Of a DNA stretch of 13,438 bases, positions 5,791-13,394 are shown piece after piece. The position numbers were made by a program, and so were the translations under genes. Under the pieces are notes generated by a model, which made no database searches, was not told the DNA's origin, and was given only the letters and a program-made list of their open reading frames with translations. Source of the DNA: Chloroflexota bacterium (GTDB lineage: Bacteria; Chloroflexota; UBA11872); the NCBI GenBank assembly GCA_026707185.1, contig JAPOXI010000039.1, positions 1 through 13,438 on the forward strand, written 5' to 3'. The stretch's first letter is position 1. Each line of letters begins with the position of its first letter.

Positions 5791-6984
5791 ATGATCGGCG
5801 CGCGCACATTCATCGGGTTTGGGGTGGCGCTGGCCCTCCTGGGATTCGTGGTCGGCGTACGCGATGAGTTGGGACCAGGCCTACGTACGGCTTCCGCGCT
5901 GGCCTCTGTAGTTCCTGGCAACCCACCCACGCTGCTAACGCTACGGCCGCCACCGCACGTGACCACCCTGGCCTACACGACGCGCGACGGTTATGAGCTA
6001 CTGGCCGATCTCTATGAACCGTCCGACGCGTCCAACTCGCCCGCCATTGTGCTGGTCAACGGGGTCGTCCCCGAGGGCCGGGACTACCAGGTGCTGGTGG
6101 ACTTCGCAGACGGGCTGGCACGCACAGGCTTCGTGGTCCTGGTGCCGGACGCGCTGGATTACCCCAACTATCGGGTGTTTCCGGAAGACATTGGCGTCCT
6201 GGTACGCGGATTCCAAGCGCTTCAGTCCAGGCCTTCGGTAGATCCCGACCGGGTTGGATTCATTGGATTCAGCATGGGCGGATCACTGGCAATGGTCGCG
6301 GCCGCCGATCCGGAGATTGCCGATCAGGTTGCGCTGGTCGCAACGATCGGGGCCTACTACGCGCTGGACGCCATGCTGCGGGCCGTGACAACGTCAACCG
6401 TGCAGGCAGACAACGGCTTCGAGCCGTACGAGCCCGACAGTTACGTGTGGCTGGTGACTCGCAACACGCTGCTCTCCGCGATTCCGGACGAGCGCGACCA
6501 GGAAGCGCTCTTCCATCTCTTCTCGCTGCAGACGCCCGAGCCCGACCCGGAGGAGCTGCCGAAGTGGGACCTGGGCCAGCTCGGCGAGCCAGCGCGCGGG
6601 ATTTACGAGCTGTTCACGAACCGCGATCCGGCTGGCGTTACCCCCCTGATGGACCGCGTGCGCAGCACCCTGCCGGGGGTACTGGAATCGATTTCTCCTG
6701 ACGCGCACATCAGTCGCCTACAGGCGCCCGTGGCGCTACTGCACGACCGCGGCGACCTGTACGTACCGGCGCAAGAGTCCTTCCGCATCTTCGATCGGCT
6801 GGGCGGCGAGCCGCGCGCCCAATTGGCGGTTCTGGACGTAATTCAGCACGCGCAGCTCTCGGCGCCCGATCTTTCGCCGCCGGTGCTGCTGGGATCGTTC
6901 TTGCCGGGGATGTGGGCGCTCTGGCAGTTCACCTACGACGCGTTGAGCCAGCTATCAGGGGGATCCCACGCGTATCAGTCGTAG
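5791..6984 (+). CDS. Membrane-anchored alpha/beta hydrolase (dienelactone-hydrolase-like)
   Basis: A 397-residue serine hydrolase. Residues 7-22 form one hydrophobic segment without a clear lipobox or signal-peptidase site, so an N-terminal membrane anchor facing outward is likely. The fold begins at about residue 66 (DGYELLADLYEP), with a strand SPAIVLVNGVVPEGRDY (83-99) near the oxyanion hole. The nucleophile elbow is GFIGFSMGGS with Ser161. The acid is probably Asp322 in LLHDRGDLYVP, and the base His353 in VIQHAQLS. About 160 residues separate nucleophile and acid, more than in minimal dienelactone hydrolases, so a large cap or lid domain (about 190-300) is inferred. The substrate is unknown. 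It begins 39 bp after nrdR and has no strong SD. Its 3' end overlaps the convergent metallophosphoesterase gene by 30 bp. Confidence 0.87.
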   Translation: MIGARTFIGFGVALALLGFVVGVRDELGPGLRTASALASVVPGNPPTLLTLRPPPHVTTLAYTTRDGYELLADLYEPSDASNSPAIVLVNGVVPEGRDYQVLVDFADGLARTGFVVLVPDALDYPNYRVFPEDIGVLVRGFQALQSRPSVDPDRVGFIGFSMGGSLAMVAAADPEIADQVALVATIGAYYALDAMLRAVTTSTVQADNGFEPYEPDSYVWLVTRNTLLSAIPDERDQEALFHLFSLQTPEPDPEELPKWDLGQLGEPARGIYELFTNRDPAGVTPLMDRVRSTLPGVLESISPDAHISRLQAPVALLHDRGDLYVPAQESFRIFDRLGGEPRAQLAVLDVIQHAQLSAPDLSPPVLLGSFLPGMWALWQFTYDALSQLSGGSHAYQS

Positions 6985-7767
6985 GCCCACGATGTCCGCC
7001 GGCGCATTAAATCGAACTGGAACGCCCGCCGTGCCCACGCCGGCGGAGACGACGAGAGGACGGCCTCTCACATACATGAGACCGCAGGGCCGCGGCAGTC
7101 GGTTTCGTATGCGCAAGGTGAGCGGCCCGAAGTACGGGAAGGCAATCTGGCCGCCGTGGGTATGGCCGCTGAGCGTGAGATCAACTCGCCGGCGGCCCAA
7201 TTCGAAGGCAGTGTCCGGATTATGCGCAGCTAGGATTGTGAAGATGCCGGGGTCTACACCATTGAAGGCCGCATCGAGGTCGCAGAGGCCCACATGCGTA
7301 TCGCCGACGCCGACGAGTTGTAGCGGGGCGCCATTGACGGTCAGGCTGACGAAGCGGTTGGTCAGCGTTCGGATGCCGTGCGAGGCCAGCGCGGCTTCCA
7401 TTTTCGGCAGTGACCGCGTCTCATCGCGCAGCCATCGCGGAGCCCGGCCCTGTGGTCTGCCCAACGCATCGTGATTGCCCCAGACGGCGAACGCGCCCAG
7501 GCGCGCCTCAATTCGCGCCAGGCGCTCGCCGACCTCTGATATGAATCGCTCGTTATCCACCAGGTCGCCCGCCGCAACCAGCAGGTCGGTTCGAGCCCCG
7601 GCCAGTTCATCCAGAGCGGTCAGCGAGGGATGCGGTCGCCCGCGAACGTGAAGGTCGGAGACCAGCAGAATGCTGAGCGTCTCGATCGCCGCCGGCAGGC
7701 GGGGCGTTGGCAGAGAGAAGCGAACGGTTCTTGGTGGCTTGGAGCCCGGGATTCGGGTGCTTAGCAC
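6955..7767 (-). CDS. Metallophosphoesterase, YkuE/YaeI-like
   Basis: A 270-residue calcineurin-like phosphoesterase with all five metal motifs in order: SDLH (Asp38, His40), AAGDLVDN (Asp68), WGNHD (Asn98, His99), AAHNPD (His182) and SGHTHGGQ (His202, His204). The ending GHTHGGQIAFPYFG is typical of the YkuE/YaeI subgroup, some of whose members cleave UDP-diacylglucosamine or act on phospholipid-like substrates; the substrate here is not known. The product lacks the N-terminal membrane helix that many relatives have. The GTG start at 7767 has AGGG five bases upstream. A 139-bp gap separates it from accA on the same strand. That gap holds no gene or clear terminator that I can see, so read-through from the clpC-acc unit is possible. 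Confidence 0.9.
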   Translation of the reverse strand: MLSTRIPGSKPPRTVRFSLPTPRLPAAIETLSILLVSDLHVRGRPHPSLTALDELAGARTDLLVAAGDLVDNERFISEVGERLARIEARLGAFAVWGNHDALGRPQGRAPRWLRDETRSLPKMEAALASHGIRTLTNRFVSLTVNGAPLQLVGVGDTHVGLCDLDAAFNGVDPGIFTILAAHNPDTAFELGRRRVDLTLSGHTHGGQIAFPYFGPLTLRIRNRLPRPCGLMYVRGRPLVVSAGVGTAGVPVRFNAPADIVGLRLIRVGSP

Positions 7768-7906
7768 CTGTGCCCTAGTTGCAATGACTCACCATGGAAC
7801 CGCTGCCGGACAGGCTTTCGGACGGCTGACCACGCGTATGCCAATCCAGCTAGAGCGCGACCGAACCGTTTGCCGCCCATTGATTCCTTACTTCGGGCAA
7901 TCGTTG

Positions 7907-8866
7907 CTAGATCGCTGGTGCGTGTTCGTGTTCGCCCATGGCACGGAACTTGGCGTAGCGGGCGCTAACGAGGTCGTCAATGTTCTGGGCGCAGAGTTCC
8001 TGAAGCATAGGCGCCAGCACGTCGCGGAGGCTGGCCGCGGCGGTATCGAAATCGCGGTGGGCGCCGCCTTCGGGCTCGGGTACGACGCGGTCAATGAGGC
8101 CAGCTCGCAGTAAATCCGGGGCCGTCAGTCCGAGCGCGGCGGCAGCTTCCTCCGCATGGTCGGAGTCGCGCCAAATGATGGCAGCGGCCGCCTCGGGCGA
8201 TGCCACCGAGTAAATGGCGTGTTCCAGCATCAGCACACGGTCGCCGACGCCAAGGGCAAGAGCACCGCCGCTGCCGCCTTCGCCTATGACAGTGATGATG
8301 ACGGGCACGCGAAGTCGCGCCAGGCGAGCCATGTTTTCGGCAATCGCCCAGGACTGTCCGCGCTTCTCGTCGTCCAGGGTGGGGCTGGCGCCCGGCGTGT
8401 CCAGGAAGGTTAGGACGGGGCGTCCGAAGCGTTCGGCCATGTCGAACAGGCGCAGGGCTTTTCGGAAGCCCTCGGGGTGGGCCATGCCGAAGTTCCGCTC
8501 GACGTTCTCGGTGGTGCTTCGGCCCTTCTGGTGGCCCACCACGATCACGCTACGGCCTTCAAACGTTGCTAGCCCTGCAAGAACCGAGGGATCGTCAGCG
8601 TAGCGGCGGTCGCCATGGAGTTCGGTGAAGTCGGAGCAGAGTCGGTCAATGTAATCCTGGGTGTGGGGGCGCTGCGCATGACGGGCCAGTTGGACGCGCT
8701 GCCAGGGGGTCAGGTTGGCAAAGATGTCGGCCGTACGCGCCTCAAGCTCGAGTTGTAGGACCGCGAGTTCGCGTGCGACCTGGGAATTCGGATCAGCACC
8801 GGCGTCGCGCTCGAGTTCGGCGATGTGTTGGCGGAGGTCGTCGAGGTCGCGCTCGAATTCAAGCAC
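7907..8866 (-). CDS. accA: Acetyl-CoA carboxylase carboxyltransferase subunit alpha
   Basis: AccA pairs with AccD to transfer carboxyl from carboxybiotin-BCCP to acetyl-CoA, forming malonyl-CoA for fatty-acid synthesis. The 319 residues equal the length of E. coli AccA. An N-terminal helical part (LEFERDLDDLRQHIAELE) precedes the LTPWQRVQLARHAQRPHTQDYI region (52-73). The crotonase-type core has ELHGDRRYADDP (82-93), GHQKGRSTTENVERNFGMAHPEG (111-133), and the oxyanion-forming VIGEGGSGGALALGVGD (193-209). The C-terminal IPEP-like stretch reads VVPEPEGGAHRD. One loop differs: DTPGASPTLDDEKRGQ (156-171), where most relatives have GAYPG and an AEERGQ ending. It starts at a GTG 15 bp after the accD stop, and only a weak SD is visible, so coupling is likely. 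Confidence 0.96.
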   Translation of the reverse strand: MLEFERDLDDLRQHIAELERDAGADPNSQVARELAVLQLELEARTADIFANLTPWQRVQLARHAQRPHTQDYIDRLCSDFTELHGDRRYADDPSVLAGLATFEGRSVIVVGHQKGRSTTENVERNFGMAHPEGFRKALRLFDMAERFGRPVLTFLDTPGASPTLDDEKRGQSWAIAENMARLARLRVPVIITVIGEGGSGGALALGVGDRVLMLEHAIYSVASPEAAAAIIWRDSDHAEEAAAALGLTAPDLLRAGLIDRVVPEPEGGAHRDFDTAAASLRDVLAPMLQELCAQNIDDLVSARYAKFRAMGEHEHAPAI

Positions 8867-8881
8867 GGGAGTGACTCGCGC

Positions 8882-9763
8882 TCAGGCGCGCACGACCTCG
8901 GTCGCCGCCTTGGCCGAGGCGGGAACTTCCGCCGGCGCCAGGTGACCGATCACGCGACTCAGGGTCTCCCGCAGTTCACGGCGAGGCACGACGAGGTCGA
9001 GCATGCCCTGGCGCAGCACCCACTCGGCCGTGTGGTCTTCAACCGGTGCGCGCCGACGCAGGGTCCCCTGCACCACGCGGGAGCCGGCAAAGCGGATGGT
9101 TGCGCCGGGCTCTCCGACGATGACGTCGGCGACGGCGGCAAAGCTGGCCGTCACTCCGGCCAACGTCGGGTCGGCCATAACGCAAATATGCGGGAGGCCC
9201 GCTTCGCCGAGCCGAGCGGCCGCGGCCGTGGTGCGGGCCATCTGCATGAGCGCGAAGAGGCCTTCGTCCTGGCGGGCGCCGCCGGACGCGGTGACGGTGA
9301 TGACCGGCAGGCGGTGGCTCAGCGCGTGCTCGAAGAGCCGCGTGATCTTTTCGCCGGTGGCCGATCCCATGCTGCCGGCGATGAAACCAAACTCCATGAC
9401 TCCCAACGCGACTGAACGGCCCTGCAGCACGCCGACGCCGCAGACGACGGCCTCGTTGCGGGAGGTAAGGGCACGGGCCTTGTCGACGCGATCAACGTAC
9501 GAGCCGCTAGGGCGACGAAAGTCGAGCGGATCGGCGGCGGTGATGTCAGCATCGATCTCGTGAAATGTGTCGGGGTCGTCGAGCAGGAGGGCGATGCGTT
9601 CAGCGGCGTCGAGGCGATCGTGGTAGTTGCAGCCGGGGCACACCCGGAGCGCGGCTTCGAATTCCGGCCGGTAGTGCATGCCGCCACACTTGCGGCAGGT
9701 GACCCAAAGGTCTACCGGGACATCCGGAAAGCTCTGCACTCCGCCGCGACGCCTGATGGCCAT
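8882..9763 (-). CDS. accD: Acetyl-CoA carboxylase carboxyltransferase subunit beta
   Basis: The beta subunit of the bacterial carboxyltransferase, 293 residues from ATG 9763. The N-terminal zinc ribbon is intact, with Cys23, Cys26, Cys42 and Cys45 (VTCRKCGGM and RVCPGCNYHD). The core shows MEFGFIAGSMGSATGEKI (123-140), TASGGARQDEGLFALMQMAR (158-177), DPTLAGVTASFAAVADVIVGEP, and IRFAGSRVVQGTL. Several positions depart from the common AccD pattern: GARMQEG is GARQDEG, PTTGGV is PTLAGV, IGFAGPRV is IRFAGSRV, and the LPxGFQ segment is missing. ATG 9763 has AAGGGG eight bases upstream; a GTG at 9772 lies three codons earlier but directly abuts that SD. It follows comF by 82 bp and may have its own promoter there. 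Confidence 0.94.
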   Translation of the reverse strand: MAIRRRGGVQSFPDVPVDLWVTCRKCGGMHYRPEFEAALRVCPGCNYHDRLDAAERIALLLDDPDTFHEIDADITAADPLDFRRPSGSYVDRVDKARALTSRNEAVVCGVGVLQGRSVALGVMEFGFIAGSMGSATGEKITRLFEHALSHRLPVITVTASGGARQDEGLFALMQMARTTAAAARLGEAGLPHICVMADPTLAGVTASFAAVADVIVGEPGATIRFAGSRVVQGTLRRRAPVEDHTAEWVLRQGMLDLVVPRRELRETLSRVIGHLAPAEVPASAKAATEVVRA

Positions 9764-9833
9764 CCGGCGCACCCCTTACGCGCTTGGGAAGACGCGGCCA
9801 AGGGGGCGGGCCTCCCAGCCGCGAGATTGCCGA

Positions 9834-9842
9834 AGTATATCA
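9834..9842 (-). promoter_or_regulatory. Candidate extended -10 for accD-accA
   Basis: The minus strand reads TGATATACT, a good TGnTATAnT-type extended -10, immediately after the comF stop codon and about 70 bp before the accD start. A convincing -35 is absent. It is AT-rich in an otherwise GC-rich gap, and would let accDA be expressed apart from the upstream clpC-comF genes. Confidence 0.4.
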
Positions 9843-9845
9843 ACG

Positions 9846-10649
9846 CTACAGGTGTAAATCGGACGGATTCGGCGGAACGTCGGAGCGTTCCTCGGGGGTT
9901 CGCGCCAGCGCCAGGGCGCCGACCCATGCGGCGCCGCGACGCCGCAAGGCGCGGGTGGCGGCCTCAATGGTCGCCCCGGTGGTCGTGACGTCGTCCACCA
10001 GCAGAATTCGGTCGCCCGATAGCTTTCGAAGCGCACGGAAGGCGCCGCGGACGTTGGCGAGACGTCGCGCTCGGGGGAGCGAGGTCTGCGGCGGGGTGTC
10101 GCGAAGGCGAATGAGGACGCTGCAATCCAATGGGAGGTTGAGGTTTCGAGCAACCTCGACCGCGAGTAGTTGACCCTGGTTATAGCCGCGCTGGCGTTCG
10201 CGGCTGGGGGCGAGCGGAACAGGCACGACGAGGTCGACCCGGACGTCGGGCGGGAGAGCCGACATCGCGAGGGCGGCCAGATCGGCGGCGAGGTAGCGCC
10301 TGTTGGCGTACTTGAAGCGATGCACTACCTGGAGGATCGGCGGGGTGTAGGCGAAGGGGACGTACAGGTGGTCGACCCGGCGGTGCTCGAGACGGCAGCG
10401 GGCGCATTGGTCGCCATAGGTGAGGGGGCGCGTGCATTGGCGGCATTGAGGGTGGGGCAGGGGTACCGCGGTTGCGAGGCAGGGTTGACAGAGAGCTGTG
10501 CCGGGGCGGCCACAGGCGGCGCAGCGCGGTGGGAAGAGGGCGGCAGCGAGGGCGCGGCGGGCGGTGCGACCACCGTCGGCGGCAGATTTGGCGAAGCCGC
10601 GAAAGACTGCCCCGCCCTGGCTTCGGTCGGGCGGGGCGTGTTTCGCCAT
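9846..10649 (-). CDS. comF: ComF family protein (zinc ribbon plus phosphoribosyltransferase domain)
   Basis: ComF proteins support natural transformation in some bacteria, but they are also common in non-competent species; the biochemical role is not fixed. In 267 residues, two zinc-binding pairs-of-pairs are visible: Cys43/46 with Cys54/57 (CAACGRPGTALCQPC) and Cys69/72 with Cys82/85 (CRQCTRPLTYGDQCARC). The type I phosphoribosyltransferase fold follows, with HRFKYANRRYLA (110-121), VPVPLAPSRERQRGYNQ (142-158) and the PRPP loop RILLVDDVTTTGAT (214-227). An unusual N-terminal extension of about 38 residues, Arg/Ala-rich, precedes the first Cys. ATG 10649 lies 18 bp after the clpC stop, with a weak SD. 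No other competence gene is in the window, so a transformation role is not implied. Confidence 0.92.
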   Translation of the reverse strand: MAKHAPPDRSQGGAVFRGFAKSAADGGRTARRALAAALFPPRCAACGRPGTALCQPCLATAVPLPHPQCRQCTRPLTYGDQCARCRLEHRRVDHLYVPFAYTPPILQVVHRFKYANRRYLAADLAALAMSALPPDVRVDLVVPVPLAPSRERQRGYNQGQLLAVEVARNLNLPLDCSVLIRLRDTPPQTSLPRARRLANVRGAFRALRKLSGDRILLVDDVTTTGATIEAATRALRRRGAAWVGALALARTPEERSDVPPNPSDLHL

Positions 10650-10667
10650 CAGCCCAGGCGCATCGGT

Positions 10668-13175
10668 CTAGCCGGCGGCGCCTGCGGGGCTTGGCGTGGT
10701 CTCGACGATGGTGGGCTTGCCGTCCTGGACCCGCAGTTCAAACTCGCGTCCTTCGGCGGCGGTCTGCATGACGCGATCGGTGAGCGGTTGGTCGACGTAT
10801 TCGCCGACCAGCTGAGCGATCGGTCGAGCCCCAGCATGACGACCCAGAGTGACGTTGACGATGTAATCAAGCGCGTCGGAGGTTATGTGGAGCCGGATGC
10901 CGAGCTTCTCAGCGCGGAGGATGGCGTCCGAGAGCGTCCGACGGGCGATTTCCCGGATGTCCTCTTCTTCGAGCGCGCGGAAGACGACCAGACGGTCGAG
11001 CCGGTTCAGGAACTCGCCGGGCAGTTGGCGTCGGGCGTATTCGCGGATACGGGATTCGTAGGCCGTATGGCGACGGGCTGACTCAGCGGTGGGCTCGAAT
11101 CCGATTGTGGGTCCGGCGACCTGGTCGACGCCCAAGTTGGAGGTGAGCACGACGATAGTGTTGCGGAAGTCGACCTGGCGGCCGTTGGCATCGGTCAGGA
11201 GGCCGTCTTCCATGATTTGCAGCAGGACCTGCAGCGTTCGAGGGTGCGCTTTCTCGACGTCGTCGAAGAGGACGACGGAGTAGGGGTTGCGGCGGACAGC
11301 TTCGGTTAGGCCACCGGCTTCATCGAAGCCAACGTAGCCAGGCGGCGAGCCGATGAGTCGTGAGATGTTGTGGTACTCCGACATCTCCGACATGTCGACC
11401 CGGACCAGGTTTTCGTCAGTACCGCTGACGAACTGGGCGAGGGCCTTGGCGGTTTCCGTTTTGCCCACGCCCGACTCGCCGAGGCACAGGAAGGATCCAA
11501 TCGGGCGGCGCGGATCGCGCATACCGGCCAGGGCGCGGCGCAGGGCGCGGCCGAGTTCGCTGAGCACGTCATCTTGTCCAACGACACGTTTTCGCAAGTC
11601 GTCTTCCATGTGAAGGAAGCGATCGGAGTCGTTTTCGGCCAGGGTGGGCAGCGGCACACCGATCCAGGACGACAGCACTTCGGCTATTTCGTGCGGGGCG
11701 ATGACGGGGCGATCGGTGCCAACTTCGGCTTCCCAGGCGGCGCGTTCGTCACGGAGTTCGTCGGCGACCTGATCGCGTACCCGGCGCCTAGCGGCGGGAG
11801 GATGCGCCGGGTCATCCGGCGACTCAGGCTCCGCCGCGATTTCGGCATCCAGTTCCTTGATTCGGCGCAGGAGTTCGACTATGCGGGTGGGCGGGGTTTG
11901 TCGCAGCACCTTTGCTCGAGCGGCGGCCTCGTCCACCAAGTCGATGGCTTTGTCGGGCAACTGGCGCGAGGTGACGTAGCGGCGGGACAGGTGCACGGAG
12001 GCGTCCACGGCGTCGTCGGTGACCTCCACGCCGTGATACGACTCGTAGATCGGGCGCAGGGCCTTAAGGATCTCGATGGCGTCCTCGTCGCTGGGTTCGT
12101 CGACGTCTATGGGCTGGAAGCGGCGGTTGAGGCTCTTGTCGTTGGCGATGTAGCGGCGGTACTCGCGCCAGGTAGTGGCGCCGATGACCTGGACCTCGCC
12201 GCGGGCCAGGTGACCCTTGAGCAGGTTGGCGGCGTCCAGCGAGCCCGCAGCCCCCCCGGCGCCGATGACGGTGTGCAGCTCGTCGATAAAGAGGATGACG
12301 TCACCGCTCTTGCGGACTTCGGCGATGAGCTGCTGGACGCGTTCCTCAAACTCGCCGCGGTACTTGGCGCCCGCGATCATGCCGGGGAGGCTGAGGGACA
12401 CCAACCGCTTGGTTTGCAGCTCTTCCGGCACGTCGCCCTTGACGATGCGGTGGGCCAGGCCTTCGACGATGGCCGTTTTGCCAACGCCGGCGTCGCCAAC
12501 CAGCACCGGGTTGTTCTTGGATCGGCGCAGCAGGACCTCGATGGCGCGGTCCATTTCGACCTGCCGGCCGATGACAGGGTCCAGGTCGCCGGTGCGGGCA
12601 GCATTGGTGAAATCGCTGCCGTATTCGGCCAGCATGCTGCGCGGCTTGCCGCGACGTCCGCGCCCGCGCCAGCGGCCGCGGCGACGCCGGCCGCGGCCGG
12701 GGGAGCCAGGCTGATAGGCGGCTTCGACGCGGCGTCGGAGTGAACGGAACTCGATGCCGGCCGAGGCGAGCGCGCCGGAGGTGCGGCGCCCGGCATTGGC
12801 CAGGGCCCCGAGCAGCAGGTGTTCGGTGCCGATGAAGCGGACGCCCATGCGTTCGGCCTCAAGGGCAGCGGAGCGCAACATGTTGCGGCCCTGGGCGGAG
12901 AGTGGTCGGCGGCCCTCATCCCGGACGTAGCCAGGGGGCAGGGTGTCGACGAGAGCGTCGCGCACGGGTTCCAGGGCGACTCCTGCGTCGCGCAGGAGGC
13001 GAGCGGCGGCGGTCTGGGGGGATCCGAGGACGGCGAGGAGAACGTGCGCGGGGCCGACGGCGTCGTGGCCGAGCCGGGTGGCTTCGAGTTCGGCATGCCG
13101 GATGACGCGGCGGCCGCGGCCGGTGAGGCGGCGGAGGTACTCGACGGGGGCGTATTCGTCGGGATCGCGGTCCAC
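10668..13175 (-). CDS. clpC: ClpC-type AAA+ unfoldase
   Basis: ClpC unfolds proteins and feeds them to the ClpP peptidase. The 835 residues hold two N-terminal Clp repeats (about 15-75 and 90-152), an Arg/Gly-rich linker (157-180), AAA-1 with Walker A GDAGVGKT (227-234), pore loop KYRG (271-274), Walker B LFIDELH and arginine fingers at 351-352, a short middle segment (430-485) that resembles the ClpC UVR-type insertion rather than the long ClpB coiled coil, and AAA-2 with Walker A GESGVGKT (566-573), pore loop GYVG (613-616), Arg725 and sensor-2 GAR (781-783). An IGF tripeptide at 691-693 is the expected ClpP-binding loop. Walker B of AAA-2 reads VVLFDDVEKAH, with Asp639 in place of the usual catalytic Glu. 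The GTG start at 13175 is preceded by GGAG overlapping the stop of the upstream gene, with a longish 11-nt spacing. Confidence 0.95.
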   Translation of the reverse strand: MDRDPDEYAPVEYLRRLTGRGRRVIRHAELEATRLGHDAVGPAHVLLAVLGSPQTAAARLLRDAGVALEPVRDALVDTLPPGYVRDEGRRPLSAQGRNMLRSAALEAERMGVRFIGTEHLLLGALANAGRRTSGALASAGIEFRSLRRRVEAAYQPGSPGRGRRRRGRWRGRGRRGKPRSMLAEYGSDFTNAARTGDLDPVIGRQVEMDRAIEVLLRRSKNNPVLVGDAGVGKTAIVEGLAHRIVKGDVPEELQTKRLVSLSLPGMIAGAKYRGEFEERVQQLIAEVRKSGDVILFIDELHTVIGAGGAAGSLDAANLLKGHLARGEVQVIGATTWREYRRYIANDKSLNRRFQPIDVDEPSDEDAIEILKALRPIYESYHGVEVTDDAVDASVHLSRRYVTSRQLPDKAIDLVDEAAARAKVLRQTPPTRIVELLRRIKELDAEIAAEPESPDDPAHPPAARRRVRDQVADELRDERAAWEAEVGTDRPVIAPHEIAEVLSSWIGVPLPTLAENDSDRFLHMEDDLRKRVVGQDDVLSELGRALRRALAGMRDPRRPIGSFLCLGESGVGKTETAKALAQFVSGTDENLVRVDMSEMSEYHNISRLIGSPPGYVGFDEAGGLTEAVRRNPYSVVLFDDVEKAHPRTLQVLLQIMEDGLLTDANGRQVDFRNTIVVLTSNLGVDQVAGPTIGFEPTAESARRHTAYESRIREYARRQLPGEFLNRLDRLVVFRALEEEDIREIARRTLSDAILRAEKLGIRLHITSDALDYIVNVTLGRHAGARPIAQLVGEYVDQPLTDRVMQTAAEGREFELRVQDGKPTIVETTPSPAGAAG

Positions 13176-13190
13176 GGGGCTAGCGGCTCC

Positions 13191-13394
13191 TCAGAGGCTG
13201 ATGGGGATCTGGTCGACGAGGTCCTGCAGGCCCTCGCCGATGCTGTTGCCAAGGGAGGTGAGCACGACGATCAGGACGATGACGAAGACGGCGGTGACCA
13301 GGACGTAGCTGAGCACGCTGACGCCGGACCCCTCGGGGAGGTAGCGGCGCCCCGAATGGCGGGGCGACCGGGTGGGGTTGAGATTGGCCGTCAC
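13191..13394 (-). CDS. Small Flp-pilin-like single-pass membrane protein
   Basis: A 67-residue protein with a basic N-terminus (four Arg among residues 9-17), one hydrophobic helix (about 27-47) and a short amphipathic C-terminus (LGNSIGEGLQDLVDQI). Around the helix, GVSVLSYVLV aligns with the prepilin motif of Flp pilins, G-x4-E-Y: Gly24 and Tyr30 are kept, but the +5 Glu is Ser29. It may therefore be a Flp-like minor pilin, a degenerate relative, or only a chance resemblance of a small membrane protein. The start is a GTG at 13394 with GGAG five bases upstream. Its stop is 15 bp before clpC, whose SD overlaps it, so it is the first gene seen of the clpC unit. The 44 bp to the window edge are too short to show a promoter. 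Confidence 0.7.
   Translation of the reverse strand: MTANLNPTRSPRHSGRRYLPEGSGVSVLSYVLVTAVFVIVLIVVLTSLGNSIGEGLQDLVDQIPISL

Noticed and set aside
10170..11081. A 303-codon plus-strand frame opposite comF and the clpC 3' end
   Set aside because: It crosses two well-supported minus-strand genes, has no family motif, and its composition mirrors theirs.
11370..12743. A 457-codon open frame on the plus strand, antisense to clpC
   Set aside because: clpC on the minus strand has every AAA+ motif over this interval. The antisense frame gives a low-complexity Gly/Val/Asp/Ala-rich product with no recognisable domain, as expected opposite a GC-rich gene.
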